In this document: positions 9,388 through 18,355 of the stretch, in pieces
Layout of the letters: the number at the start of each line of letters is the position of its first letter
Numbering within the stretch: the stretch's first letter is position 1
NCBI RefSeq assembly: GCF_011752625.1
Contig: NZ_VWXD01000009.1
Location: 97,749 to 139,121, forward strand
Reading direction: 5' to 3'
DNA from: Candidatus Pantoea formicae
GTDB lineage: Bacteria; Pseudomonadota; Gammaproteobacteria; Enterobacterales; Enterobacteriaceae
DNA length: 41,373 bases
The notes under the pieces: generated by a model
Told to the model about the DNA's origin: nothing
What the model saw: the letters and a program-made list of their open reading frames with translations, nothing else
Databases searched by the model: none
Made by a program: the position numbers and the translations under genes

Positions 9388-9525
9388 TTATCTGTGAGGG
9401 TATGCCCAGGAATGATCAATGCCTAAAGTTGACAGTGTCCCGGTAACAGCCAGGCAGACTAATAACAGAGCAAAAATCCCTACTCCCAAAGTCTCAATTA
9501 CTTTAAGAAAATGATGCGTAGTCAT
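9388..9525 (-). CDS. Small membrane protein, 45 residues
   Basis: ATG 9525 to TAA 9388 encodes 45 residues beginning MTTHHFLKVIETLGVGIF. One hydrophobic helix spans about residues 11-36, and the tail is short and polar (IDHSWAYPHR). AGAGGA lies about seven bases upstream of the ATG. A good ribosome site, clean start and stop, and a single well-formed TM helix argue for a real gene. Small proteins of this type often sit in the inner membrane and modulate a larger partner, but no partner is evident. It is transcribed away from the chemoreceptor gene 530 bp to its right. Confidence 0.55.
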   Translation of the reverse strand: MTTHHFLKVIETLGVGIFALLLVCLAVTGTLSTLGIDHSWAYPHR

Positions 9526-9631
9526 AAATATTCCTCTTCAGTTGATATGTTTGAAACGTACCTAATGAAAGTAAGATGTTACCGGTAAAGAACAAGAAAA
9601 ATTTACACGATGAAACATAAAGGAGAAATTA

Positions 9632-9781
9632 TTGATTTTTTTGCGTTGCGAAAATCCCCTCCATCCGCAATCCTCGAACAGCCATGATCACGCTGTTCGA
9701 TGTAGCTTAAATGTTGATTACAGTGAATATTGTTTTCAAAGCATGTGTTTATCGGTCATGACTATGAAAGTGGGAATTTAA
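9632..9781 (+). CDS. Possible 49-residue protein with TTG start
   Basis: A strong AAGGAG lies six bases before TTG 9632, and the frame stays open to TAA 9779-9781. The product begins MIFLRCENPLHPQ and is Cys- and His-rich. It is not recognised. A perfect inverted repeat lies inside it (9674-9700), so the stretch could instead be regulatory DNA. Doubtful. Confidence 0.25.
   Translation: MIFLRCENPLHPQSSNSHDHAVRCSLNVDYSEYCFQSMCLSVMTMKVGI
9674..9700. repeat. Perfect 9-bp inverted repeat
   Basis: TCGAACAGC and GCTGTTCGA arms enclose nine bases (CATGATCAC). The symmetry would suit a dimeric DNA-binding protein, or an RNA hairpin without a T-run. It lies 350 bp upstream of the chemoreceptor gene. 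Confidence 0.45.
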
Positions 9782-10051
9782 CATGCGCAGAAGCGGAGGT
9801 CGTACTTCAGACAGAGTTTACGTATGTATATCGCAGCATGGTATAGCTCCGGTTTCTCTGCTGAAGGATGGAAGCCAAAATCTGCCCCTCGGTGTCAGAT
9901 AACACAACAGAATAGTAACCTGCTTAGCGGATCTTTAATAAACATCAAGCCTCTCTCAGTAGATATTCAAAAAATAATCTATTAAAGCCTGTTGAGATTA
10001 CGTCGATAATACATTGTTGATTTTTTTATTAACTTTTATACCAGGGCTCAT

Positions 10052-11713
10052 ATGACCATTACACAGCGATTATTGATGGCGTTTTTTTTGTTGGCTGTAT
10101 CTCTCTTATCGATTGTTGCCGTTTCACTTGCAGTGATTTCGGGCTTTCAGGCGCGATTCGAATATGTACAGGCCAATGCGATACCGAGTATCAAGGACCT
10201 GAACAAATCCATAAGTACCACGAATCAGCTGGGTATTGCGCTGTACCGTCATCAGACGGCTTTAACGAAAGCTGACCAGGACGCCGCACAAGAAAGGATC
10301 AACGACCTGCTTCACACACTGAAGTCACTTACTGATTATTACATGGCGAACGATATCTCCAGTGACGAAGATAAGGCTATGACTGAGCAGGCATTTCGTA
10401 ACATTGATGCCGTTCGTGCTGCCCTGCCCGCGTTCTTAGCTGCCTCAGGCAGTAATAATGATGATGCGGTTTCTTTGGCTCTACTCAGGGGGGACAAAGG
10501 TGTGGGTGCTGCCACGAGAGAAATGGAGTCACAATTCACTAAACAAATAGATTTAAATATTCAAATTGGTGATGGACTACGAGTCGTTAATAAGAAAATT
10601 TATTCTCAGACGTTCTGGATAATGACCTCTGTATCGGCAGGAGTTATCCTGGTTCTTGGCATATTTTGTATCAATATCGTTCTGGGTATAAAGCGCAGCC
10701 TGAACAATCTTCAAAACACAATAACTGACGTCAGCAACCACCTTGATCTGACGCAAGTGGCTTCCGTGATCAGAAATGATGAAGTAGGAAAGACGGCATC
10801 GGCGTTTAACAATCTGCTCAAAAGGGTCTCCTCAACGCTTTTATCGGTGAACCAGGCGGCACACTCAGTCAGTACGGGGTCAACACAGATTGCCGCAGGA
10901 AACGAGGATCTTTCATCTCGTACAGAACAACAGGCGGCGTCGCTGGAACAGACTTCTGCAAGCATGGCTACCCTGAGCGATTCTGTTCGGCAGAATGCTG
11001 AGGGAGCTTTTGAAGCAAGCACACTGGCAAACAATGCTAATGATTTATCCCGTCAGAACAGGAGCGCAGTCAGTGGGATGCTGGAAACCATGTCCTATAT
11101 CCGCGGGAGTTCAGCAAAAATTTCTGAAATTACGGGACTGATTGAAGGAATTGCTTTCCAGACCAATATTCTGGCGCTTAATGCTGCGGTAGAGGCCGCG
11201 CGCGCCGGTGAACATGGAAGAGGGTTTGCGGTTGTTGCCTCTGAGGTGCGTAATCTGGCACAGCGTTCTTCTACTGCTGCACGTGAGATAAAGGACCTGA
11301 TTTCACTTTCCGTTTCTCAGGTCGAACAAGGGCTTCAGCAGGCAACGCATGTTGGCGGTAACACAGAGAACGTCACCAGTGCGATTCAGCAAGTTGCAGA
11401 CCTGGTTAATGAGATTGCGGCCGCAACATCTGAACAGAGCAAGGGCATCGAGCAAGTCCATCTGGCCATCGGGCAGATGGATGAGGTCACCCAGCAGAAC
11501 GCCTCTTTGGTTGAAGAGGCTTCTTCAGCCTCAAAATCACTCCAGGAACAGGCTGAAACACTGTCAGGACTGGTGTCCACTTTCATCCTTGATAAAAATC
11601 AGGCCCATGCCGGGGTAAGTGTCAGGCCGGTAATCAGAAAAAAATTACAATTGCAAAAAATGCCTGATGTGATTGCTGCTAATGTGAGTAAAGTAAACTG
11701 GGAAAGTTTTTAA
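10052..11713 (+). CDS. Methyl-accepting chemotaxis protein with NWESF tail
   Basis: This 553-residue transmembrane chemoreceptor has TM1 at about 8-30, a four-helix-bundle-type periplasmic sensor at about 31-185 and TM2 at about 190-212. A HAMP segment follows to about 265, then a long cytoplasmic coiled coil. The signalling tip (IEGIAFQTNILALNAAVEAARAG) binds CheA and CheW in this family. The last five residues are NWESF, a close variant of the NWETF pentapeptide that tethers CheR and CheB. This receptor should therefore be able to recruit adaptation enzymes encoded elsewhere. The ATG at 10052 has AGGG upstream. The ligand cannot be told from the sequence. No che gene is in the window. The overall size and layout are those of the Tsr/Tar type. 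Confidence 0.95.
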   Translation: MTITQRLLMAFFLLAVSLLSIVAVSLAVISGFQARFEYVQANAIPSIKDLNKSISTTNQLGIALYRHQTALTKADQDAAQERINDLLHTLKSLTDYYMANDISSDEDKAMTEQAFRNIDAVRAALPAFLAASGSNNDDAVSLALLRGDKGVGAATREMESQFTKQIDLNIQIGDGLRVVNKKIYSQTFWIMTSVSAGVILVLGIFCINIVLGIKRSLNNLQNTITDVSNHLDLTQVASVIRNDEVGKTASAFNNLLKRVSSTLLSVNQAAHSVSTGSTQIAAGNEDLSSRTEQQAASLEQTSASMATLSDSVRQNAEGAFEASTLANNANDLSRQNRSAVSGMLETMSYIRGSSAKISEITGLIEGIAFQTNILALNAAVEAARAGEHGRGFAVVASEVRNLAQRSSTAAREIKDLISLSVSQVEQGLQQATHVGGNTENVTSAIQQVADLVNEIAAATSEQSKGIEQVHLAIGQMDEVTQQNASLVEEASSASKSLQEQAETLSGLVSTFILDKNQAHAGVSVRPVIRKKLQLQKMPDVIAANVSKVNWESF

Positions 11714-11748
11714 ATTCTCCGGCTATTCTTTAAAAACAGGTTTATCAT

Positions 11749-11770
11749 AAGCGCTGGTACGCCAGCGCTT
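11749..11770 (+). terminator. Hairpin after the chemoreceptor gene
   Basis: AAGCGCTGG and CCAGCGCTT form a perfect 9-bp stem with a 4-base loop, 35 bp after the stop. The following bases are only moderately T-rich, so it is a probable terminator but not a textbook one. Confidence 0.55.
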
Positions 11771-12461
11771 TCCCGAGTTCTTATAGTTAATATTTATGAA
11801 TCTGAATCTTCTGCACATAAAATATTCAGAACAGATATGACAAGCTAATACTGTTAAAATTAGCTGACTTGTTACGGATAGCTGTCCTGCTTCAACAGGA
11901 ATAATCAATCTTAAAAATGGTATTTTCATCAAATGTCCAGAGTCAGAAAGTTGAAGATTTTATAGAGAACAGCACAGTCATTTATCTATTTTGGATTCAT
12001 AAAACTGTACACAGCGTTGATTTCTAAATGTCCGATACTGATACTCCATTCAACCAGCGTCCTCGGGGGTACACCATCGCCGATGTTAATTATTAGTAAT
12101 CAAAGAATAAGACCTTGAAAAAAAATCGTATCTAAAATTCGCCCAAAGAAACCTTAAATTATAAATAAACAGTGACTTTTTCAGTACTGGGATTTCAGGG
12201 TCATGACTGCCTTATCTATGAACAGTAGGTAGCGTTGCAGGAGAACTTACGCCTGTTAACCCGAGCTGTTTGCTTTAGCTGCAGGGCATTATTATCAACA
12301 GAAAAATTCTGAAATCCTGCGCTGACGACAAGTCCATGATAAGGCCATTTTAGTACAGTTATTGTTACAACTTAATTTAATTCACTGAACTTCTGACTGT
12401 ACGCGCCGATATGACATATCAGTCTTATTTTTGTGCCGATGTAAATTAACCAGGAGAAATA
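11771..12461. other. AT-rich intergenic stretch
   Basis: About 690 bp between the two chemosensory genes with no supported gene. A minus-strand frame at 11723-11932 overlaps the hairpin above and has no recognisable product. Confidence 0.5.
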
Positions 12462-13628
12462 ATGTTCAAAAAATTACTACAAAAAAAGCCTGCCACAGTA
12501 CAGGTTAAATCAGCTATATCTGAAGTACCAGATATTCAAGAGCGCTACGCATATCACAGTGATACTGAACTACTGAAGTGTGTGATGGAGATAGGGCATG
12601 AATGCGTCTGGTACATTGAGTCACCCGACAGGTACAGTGATTCGCCCGTATTTTTATCGCACTCAGCCCGTCGTCTTTTAGGTCTGACCCCTGATGAAGA
12701 AGTCGGAACGCATTCTCTTATGCAGAGAGTTCATACACAGCATCAGGATGCTTTCACAGATTTCGTTTTCTCTTCACTCAGCCATGGTCCGGCTAAGAAA
12801 CCGCTTCAGTGCATGGTCAAAACTGACAAAACCAATTTTCAGTGGTTTCTATTTCAGGCAAAGTACTGTGTGGAATTTTCGCCTCCGCGCTTAGTAGGCA
12901 TTATCAAAAATATTGAACAGCAGACCACTCAGGCACGTCTTTTTGATATTGTTTCCACGCGCTTTGACCTGTCGCGGGAAATGCTCAACGATGGACTTTG
13001 GGATCTTGATATCATTGGAGGCAATCCGCTTAATCCTGATAACGTCTTCTGGTGGTCACCGCAGTTCAGAAAACTGCTGGGTTTTGAAACTGTCGAAGAA
13101 TTTCCGGACGTGATGGACAGCTGGGCTTCACGCCTTCATCCGGATGACAGGCAGGCTGCACTTGACGCTTTCGTTAAGCACCTGATGGACTACAGCGGCA
13201 AGACAGGTTTCGATATAGAATATCGCCTTAAGCTTCGCAGTGGTGAATACCGGTGGTTTCAGGCTCGCGGTCAGACAAAGCGCGCGCACGACGGTACTCC
13301 GCTCCGTGCCGTCGGGGCGCTGATTGATATTCAGGCCCGAAAAGACCGACGGCTGCATGAAGATAGCGAGGTCAGGAGGAACATTCAGACAGCTGAAGCA
13401 GCGAAAGAAATTGCCGAACTGGTCTCAGAGAACGGAAATATTGCTGCACAGATCAAACTTATCTCTCTCAATGCCAGTATCGAAGCGGCAAGGGCGGGTA
13501 TACATGGGCGTGGCTTCTCCGTAATTGCCAGTGCTATCAGAGGACTTGCGGAAAGGACGGCAGATATAACAGGACAAATTTCCCGTCTACAGAAACGCAT
13601 ACAAAGTTTTTCTGATAGTACTGACTAG
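12462..13628 (+). CDS. Soluble double-PAS protein with short MCP signalling domain
   Basis: This 388-residue protein has no TM helix. Two PAS-type domains lie at about 35-160 and 170-300; the second contains RLHPDDR and YRWFQARGQ, typical of the PAS_3 class. The C-terminal 75 residues contain only the tip of a chemoreceptor signalling domain (IKLISLNASIEAARAGIHGRGF). The usual long methylation helices are missing and the protein ends soon after the tip. It may be a cytoplasmic redox or energy sensor that joins receptor arrays, or a decoy. Start ATG 12462 follows CCAGGAG with good spacing. It has the same orientation as the receptor upstream, but 750 bp separate them, so a separate promoter is likely. 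An intact frame and in-family PAS domains argue against simple decay. Confidence 0.85.
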   Translation: MFKKLLQKKPATVQVKSAISEVPDIQERYAYHSDTELLKCVMEIGHECVWYIESPDRYSDSPVFLSHSARRLLGLTPDEEVGTHSLMQRVHTQHQDAFTDFVFSSLSHGPAKKPLQCMVKTDKTNFQWFLFQAKYCVEFSPPRLVGIIKNIEQQTTQARLFDIVSTRFDLSREMLNDGLWDLDIIGGNPLNPDNVFWWSPQFRKLLGFETVEEFPDVMDSWASRLHPDDRQAALDAFVKHLMDYSGKTGFDIEYRLKLRSGEYRWFQARGQTKRAHDGTPLRAVGALIDIQARKDRRLHEDSEVRRNIQTAEAAKEIAELVSENGNIAAQIKLISLNASIEAARAGIHGRGFSVIASAIRGLAERTADITGQISRLQKRIQSFSDSTD

Positions 13629-13979
13629 TTTCATGAGCATTGATTCTCTGACGTTACTTAACCTTATTCACGGACTGACCTTTGGACCTTTTCATCTGAT
13701 GAAGGATCAGGAAGGTATACAGCCTTATGTGTTCGAACCTCTTTTAGCAGAAGTGCGCCTTTGCTGATTGATGAACAATTTACGTCAGCCTGCCAGAGCG
13801 TTTTGATTGTGAGGGTCTGGCTGGATCAACTTGCTTATGGTTAACCAATAAGCTGCCTCTTACCGCCTGATGATTCACATTGGGCCTTTTGGCTGAGATC
13901 TGATACCAGAATGCAGACTGCGTATTTAAGACGAGATGCCTGGTTAAGTGCCTCCTCCTGGTCTTGAGCATGGCTAACT
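13629..13979. other. Intergenic stretch with an imperfect palindrome
   Basis: No gene is supported. A near-perfect 21-bp palindrome (13833-13853, centred on GGTTAACC) is the only structure seen; its role is unknown. Confidence 0.4.
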
Positions 13980-14007
13980 GCTTACTCACACAGGAATGTG
14001 AGTAAGC
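13980..14007 (-). terminator. Hairpin after the bud operon
   Basis: GCTTACTCACA and TGTGAGTAAGC form a perfect 11-bp stem with a 6-base loop, 13 bp after the budC stop. The T-run is weak on both strands, so it may act with Rho or protect the 3' end of budABC mRNA. Confidence 0.6.
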
Positions 14008-14019
14008 ACAATTGAGGAA

Positions 14020-14793
14020 TTAGTTGAATACCATTCCGCCATCGATGAGTAGCGATTGGCCGGTCATGTAGTTGGAATCAGGCCCCGCCAGGAATGACAC
14101 ACAAGCGGCCACATCTTCCGGCTCGGAGAGTCGGCCCAGCGTAATTCGTTTTGCAAACTCTTGCGTGCCAAAGCCTGCTGGCTCCCCCGCAGCTTGAGAG
14201 ATTTGTCTGTCAATGGATTCCCACATGGGGGTTTTTACAATACCCGGACAGAAGGAGTTAACAGTAATACCTCGATTTGCAAGGTCTTTTGCCGCCGTCT
14301 GCGTGAGCCCGCGAACGGCGAACTTACTGGAGCTGTATACGGCCAGATCCGGATTCCCCACATGCCCTGCCTGAGAGCAGGCGTTGATGATTTTACCGCC
14401 ATGTTTCTCCGCGACAAACGCGCTGATTGCTGCCTGCATACCCCAAATCACACCCTTGACGTTGACATCATAAACCTTATCGATGATCTCCTCGGTGATA
14501 TCCGCTATAGGAGTTGATGGCGCAATACCAGCATTGTTCACAATTACATTAAAATCCCCCAAAACATGGCGTGCTTCATTAACGGCATGAAAGACCTGCT
14601 CGCGCTGGGTGACATCAACCCTTAGTGCTATAGCTTTTCCTCCCGACCGGACTATCTCATCAGCGACATGCTGTGCTGTTTCGACATTGAAATCCGCGAT
14701 GGCAACCGCAAAGCCGTCTTTAGCCAGGCGTATGGCAATAGCTGAGCCGATACCCTGGCCGGCTCCGGTCACAAATGCGACTCTGTTTTTCAT
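14020..14793 (-). CDS. budC: BudC, acetoin(diacetyl) reductase / 2,3-butanediol dehydrogenase
   Basis: This 257-residue short-chain dehydrogenase reduces acetoin to 2,3-butanediol with NADH, the last step of the pathway. The Rossmann motif TGAGQGIG is at residues 9-16, NNAG lies near 90, and the catalytic YSSSK lies near 155 with a Ser about 14 residues earlier. The length fits the enteric BudC group. AAGGAAAA precedes the ATG at 14793. It lies 18 bp after budB on the same strand and is the last gene of the operon. Family members differ in stereochemistry; the meso/S type is the likely one but cannot be fixed from the sequence. Confidence 0.93.
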   Translation of the reverse strand: MKNRVAFVTGAGQGIGSAIAIRLAKDGFAVAIADFNVETAQHVADEIVRSGGKAIALRVDVTQREQVFHAVNEARHVLGDFNVIVNNAGIAPSTPIADITEEIIDKVYDVNVKGVIWGMQAAISAFVAEKHGGKIINACSQAGHVGNPDLAVYSSSKFAVRGLTQTAAKDLANRGITVNSFCPGIVKTPMWESIDRQISQAAGEPAGFGTQEFAKRITLGRLSEPEDVAACVSFLAGPDSNYMTGQSLLIDGGMVFN

Positions 14794-14811
14794 AATATTT
14801 TCCTTTTTAAA

Positions 14812-16491
14812 TCAGAGGATTTGGCTCAGGTTCAACTGACTCATCAGCAGCGGGTTGTCGCTATAGTCGACCGGGATTGCAACCACTGCAGGGCCGCTGA
14901 CATCCATCGCGCTGCGTAACGTTGCCTCGAGTTCTTCTGCGCAGTTAACTGCGAAACCGATGGCGCCGAATGCTTCGGCATAGGCTTTAAAGTTAACCGG
15001 GCCGAAGTTGACGCCTGATATACGCTGATACTTTTTATCTTCCTGCATCGCGACCATGTTGTAGGCGTTATCGACCCAGATGATGTGCAGAATATTGGCT
15101 TTTAGCCTGACGGCAGTTTCCAGCTCCATGCTTGACTGCAGAAATCCGCCGTCCCCGGAGACCGACACGACTTTGCGTGAAGGATCAACTAACCAGGCTC
15201 CGATAGCCCATGGCAGAGCGACACCCATAGTCTGCTGTCCGTTGGAAATCATAATCTGGCGCGCCCGGAAACTGTACAGATAACGCGCTATCCAGATATG
15301 GAAGCTGCCCATATCAACGGTAAGACTGATATCAGAGTTAACGATGTCCTGCATCGCACGTACGATGCGCAGTGGGTGCAGTGCAAACTGATTCAGGCTG
15401 GCGCCTTGCATGGCCAGCAATTGCCGTTGGTGCTGTCGGTCTTCCAGTACAGAAGAAGCGGCGTTGCTGAGTTGAAGTGGTAAGTGAATGTGCGCGGCAA
15501 TCTTGCCTACGGTCTGCGCTATATCGCCCACTAGTTCAGCGTCGGGCAGATAGTGGTTATCTGTATCAGCTGGTAACACATCAATATGCACCAGAATCGC
15601 TTTACCACTGTTCCACATGGCCGGTTCATACTCTACCGGGCTGTAGCCAATAGTGATGATCAGGTCAGCCTGCTGCAACAATCTGTCACCGGCCTGGTTA
15701 TTAAATAATCCTACACGACCTGCGAACCGAGAGAAGTTCTCCTGTCTGACCGCGCCTGCAGCTTGATATGTACTGGTCGCAGGGATCTGGCTTTTTGACA
15801 GTAATTCATGGATTGCGGCACTGTTTTCTGGCTGGCTGGCCATCAGTCCCAGCAAAATGACAGGATTTTTTGCCCGGCTGATTTCCTGGCCGACAGCGGC
15901 AATCAGGCCATCGGGAGCGGCACCCAGCTTAACGTGCCCATGGTTTTTCAAAGGGCTACCGGAAACAGGCTGATCGATAACATCCTGTGGCAGGCTGATA
16001 AATGCGCCTCCGCCGCGTCCATTTTCAGCATGACGAAAGGCATTCGACACACATTCGGGCAGTGCGGCAGGGTCTGTCACCTCAACAGCATATTTAGTGA
16101 CCGGACGAAACATCGAAACGGTGTCCATGCTCTGGTGAACCTGTTTAGCGCTATCCGACCGTTTAACCGCTCCTCCTATCGCCACCATCGGATCCCCTTC
16201 ACTGGTAGCGGTTGCCATACCGGTAATCAGGTTAGAGCAACCCGGGCCGGAGGTAACGAGTGCGACACCTGCATGTCCCGTCAGTCTGCCTACCGCGGCG
16301 GCCATAAAGGCGGCATTTGCTTCATGCCTTACGGGGATTAGCTGAATGGGTGAATCCAGCAGTGAATCAAATACTTTGTCTATTTTGGCTCCGGGGATCC
16401 CAAACACCTGTTTTACACCTTGTGCTTCAAGCTGCGCGACAACTAAATCGGCGCCGCTATTCCAAAGAGCATTATTGTTCAACGTTTTCAT
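14812..16491 (-). CDS. budB: BudB, catabolic acetolactate synthase
   Basis: This 559-residue thiamine-diphosphate enzyme joins two pyruvates to form 2-acetolactate. The catalytic Glu57 lies in PVRHEANAAF. The TPP and Mg motif begins at GDGGF (about 445) and ends near VDNAYN. The length, and the absence of a regulatory-subunit gene next door, fit the FAD-independent catabolic type rather than IlvB/IlvI. A strong ribosome site (AGGAGG, 4-5 bases from ATG 16491) and a 14-bp gap from budA point to one messenger. Confidence 0.95.
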   Translation of the reverse strand: MKTLNNNALWNSGADLVVAQLEAQGVKQVFGIPGAKIDKVFDSLLDSPIQLIPVRHEANAAFMAAAVGRLTGHAGVALVTSGPGCSNLITGMATATSEGDPMVAIGGAVKRSDSAKQVHQSMDTVSMFRPVTKYAVEVTDPAALPECVSNAFRHAENGRGGGAFISLPQDVIDQPVSGSPLKNHGHVKLGAAPDGLIAAVGQEISRAKNPVILLGLMASQPENSAAIHELLSKSQIPATSTYQAAGAVRQENFSRFAGRVGLFNNQAGDRLLQQADLIITIGYSPVEYEPAMWNSGKAILVHIDVLPADTDNHYLPDAELVGDIAQTVGKIAAHIHLPLQLSNAASSVLEDRQHQRQLLAMQGASLNQFALHPLRIVRAMQDIVNSDISLTVDMGSFHIWIARYLYSFRARQIMISNGQQTMGVALPWAIGAWLVDPSRKVVSVSGDGGFLQSSMELETAVRLKANILHIIWVDNAYNMVAMQEDKKYQRISGVNFGPVNFKAYAEAFGAIGFAVNCAEELEATLRSAMDVSGPAVVAIPVDYSDNPLLMSQLNLSQIL

Positions 16492-16505
16492 TTTGCCTCC
16501 TGCTG

Positions 16506-17288
16506 TTAGCTTTCGACGGACCGAATGGCTTCATCAAGATTGTGAGGATTGAGCTCTGCCCGAAGAAATTCGTTGTCACTGGGTAATTCAACGATAAGCT
16601 TGTTAATCGCGCCGAAGGTCAGATTTCCCTCTCTGAGCACGTAATCGAGGATGTGCCCACCACCCTGCCGGTCATCAGTAATGAAGTGCTCGTGATAACC
16701 TGCCACGTTGATTCCTTGCATGTATTGCGGTGTGCGAAAGCCGATTAATTCACCCAGGGTGTCCTTGAAGGTGAATGTGGGCTGATTGCCCAGTACTTCA
16801 GGCATCGAGCGATAAGGACGGCACTGACAGGGTACTGTTCGTGTCTGAACAGTATGGAAGTGTCCGCTGATGCGCATGGCGCAGAATTGATTGTCTGAGG
16901 TGACTTTGCTGTTGATAACCTGATGAACATCTTCTCGTGTAGCAGTTTCGGCTAGGCGGTGATGATACTCTGGTTTGAAAAAGGTCATAACAGCAAAAGG
17001 CGTCTTTTGTCCGGGATTAGCAGGGTTGGCGGTGCCATCAGAGCGTAGTTGATAAACATTACTGTCAAAGGCAATGAGTTCTCCATCCAGCCGATTAAAG
17101 GTCCCCAGACCAAAGTCACCTTGTTTCAGCAGCTCGGAAACTGTGGTTGAACCGTCATAAACCCCACTAAGTAATGCGCTCATGAGTGAAGTCTGATAGA
17201 TGATTTTTTCTGGTGAATCGTGATTAATTTTTTTAACAGTTTCTCTCAACTGTTCATCGCATTTAGACTCAGATACAAAGTTATACAT
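16506..17288 (-). CDS. budA: BudA, acetolactate decarboxylase
   Basis: This 260-residue zinc enzyme decarboxylates acetolactate to acetoin. The zinc-binding stretch GYHEHFITDDRQGGGH is intact, with its three His. The C-terminal HNLDEAIRSVES matches the family end. The frame is open further upstream, but the start at 17288 is chosen because GAGGTGG lies five bases before it and the length then equals enteric BudA. It is the first gene of budABC, with its promoter in the 104-bp gap to divergent budR. Two extra Cys (PCQCRP) replace residues that are usually different, probably without effect. Confidence 0.95.
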   Translation of the reverse strand: MYNFVSESKCDEQLRETVKKINHDSPEKIIYQTSLMSALLSGVYDGSTTVSELLKQGDFGLGTFNRLDGELIAFDSNVYQLRSDGTANPANPGQKTPFAVMTFFKPEYHHRLAETATREDVHQVINSKVTSDNQFCAMRISGHFHTVQTRTVPCQCRPYRSMPEVLGNQPTFTFKDTLGELIGFRTPQYMQGINVAGYHEHFITDDRQGGGHILDYVLREGNLTFGAINKLIVELPSDNEFLRAELNPHNLDEAIRSVES

Positions 17289-17392
17289 TTGCCACCTCGC
17301 AAATAGATAGTTAAGCCGTCTTAATGTCATCTTGGTCTTTTTAGCTAGCCGAATCCAATAGCGAAACATGTTAACTTTGAGACGTTTTTGAT
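17289..17392. promoter_or_regulatory. Divergent budA/budR control region
   Basis: This 104-bp gap separates divergent budA and budR, the classical layout for a LysR-type regulator acting on its neighbour. An inverted repeat TTAAG-CCGT-CTTAA (17311-17324) lies 23 bp upstream of budA and is a possible BudR half-site pair. In enteric systems BudR responds to acetate and low pH. Confidence 0.55.
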
Positions 17393-18280
17393 ATGGAACT
17401 TCGCCATCTGCGTTATTTTATTACTGTCGCTGAGACGCTGCATTTCACTCGTGCCGCTGAGGCTCTGGGCATCTCTCAACCCCCGTTAAGCCAACAAATT
17501 CAGCGGCTGGAGCATGAAATTGGGACACCTTTATTGAAACGTCAGACGCGTGGTGTTGAACTCACCGAAGCAGGCAAGGCATTCCTCAGTGATGCCTTAG
17601 AAATTGTGCACCTTGCCGATCATGCGCTTGAGAGAGCCCGCGGCATGGCTAGGGGCATAAGCGGACAAATCCAACTGGGTTTTGCCAGTTCGGTGGCCTT
17701 TGGGGCGCCAGTTTTTGAACTTATTCATCGATTCAAAACGCATTATCCGGCGATGGAACTCATCACCCGGGAAGAGAATATGGCTTTGCTGATGCAGGAT
17801 CTGCATGATGGATTACTAGACGCAGCATTTATTCGCTTACCCTGTGAAAGCAGTAAATCGTTTAATCTGAAGGTTATTGCAACTGAGAGAATGATGATTG
17901 CTTTACCTGCAGGTCATCCATACAGTCATCAACGCACCGTTTCGTTGGTGCATCTGGCGGATGAAACATTGATTATGTTTCCGCGTGAAGTCGCTCCCAG
18001 TCTTTATGAACTCATCGCCAGCACATGCATACGCGCAGGATTTACCACCGCGCGATTTCTTCAGGCGCCACAAATAATGTCTTCTCTTGGTATGGTAGGG
18101 GCAGGATGTGGCATCGCATTAGTGCCTGAGTCAATGTGCTGTGTTAACAATCCGAACATCGTGATTTGTGAGATTGAAAACAACACCCTATACACTGATA
18201 TAGCTTTTGCCTGGCGGCACAGAAATCCCTCTAAGGCAGTATTGCATTTACTTAAATTATTAGACGCACAAAGAAATTAG
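17393..18280 (+). CDS. budR: BudR, LysR-type activator of the bud operon
   Basis: This 295-residue LysR-type regulator has its winged helix-turn-helix at residues 1-60 (LHFTRAAEALGISQPPLSQQI) and an effector domain after about residue 90. It is divergent from budA with a 104-bp shared control region, as in the enteric budR-budABC units. Start ATG 17393 has only a weak ribosome site, which is common for regulators of this type. The assignment rests on family plus position. Confidence 0.9.
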   Translation: MELRHLRYFITVAETLHFTRAAEALGISQPPLSQQIQRLEHEIGTPLLKRQTRGVELTEAGKAFLSDALEIVHLADHALERARGMARGISGQIQLGFASSVAFGAPVFELIHRFKTHYPAMELITREENMALLMQDLHDGLLDAAFIRLPCESSKSFNLKVIATERMMIALPAGHPYSHQRTVSLVHLADETLIMFPREVAPSLYELIASTCIRAGFTTARFLQAPQIMSSLGMVGAGCGIALVPESMCCVNNPNIVICEIENNTLYTDIAFAWRHRNPSKAVLHLLKLLDAQRN

Positions 18281-18321
18281 CTTAAAAATCCCGACTAAAA
18301 GACTTCATAGCTTGGAAATTA

Positions 18322-18346
18322 AAAGGGCATCTCGCCCTTTAAAAAA
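18322..18346 (-). terminator. Terminator between budR and the cyclase gene
   Basis: AAAGGGC and GCCCTTT form a 7-bp stem with a 5-base loop in the gap between two convergent genes. A-rich and T-rich flanks occur on both sides, so it may work in both directions; the T-tract is better for the minus-strand cyclase transcript. Confidence 0.6.
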
Positions 18347-18355
18347 TCAGATATT

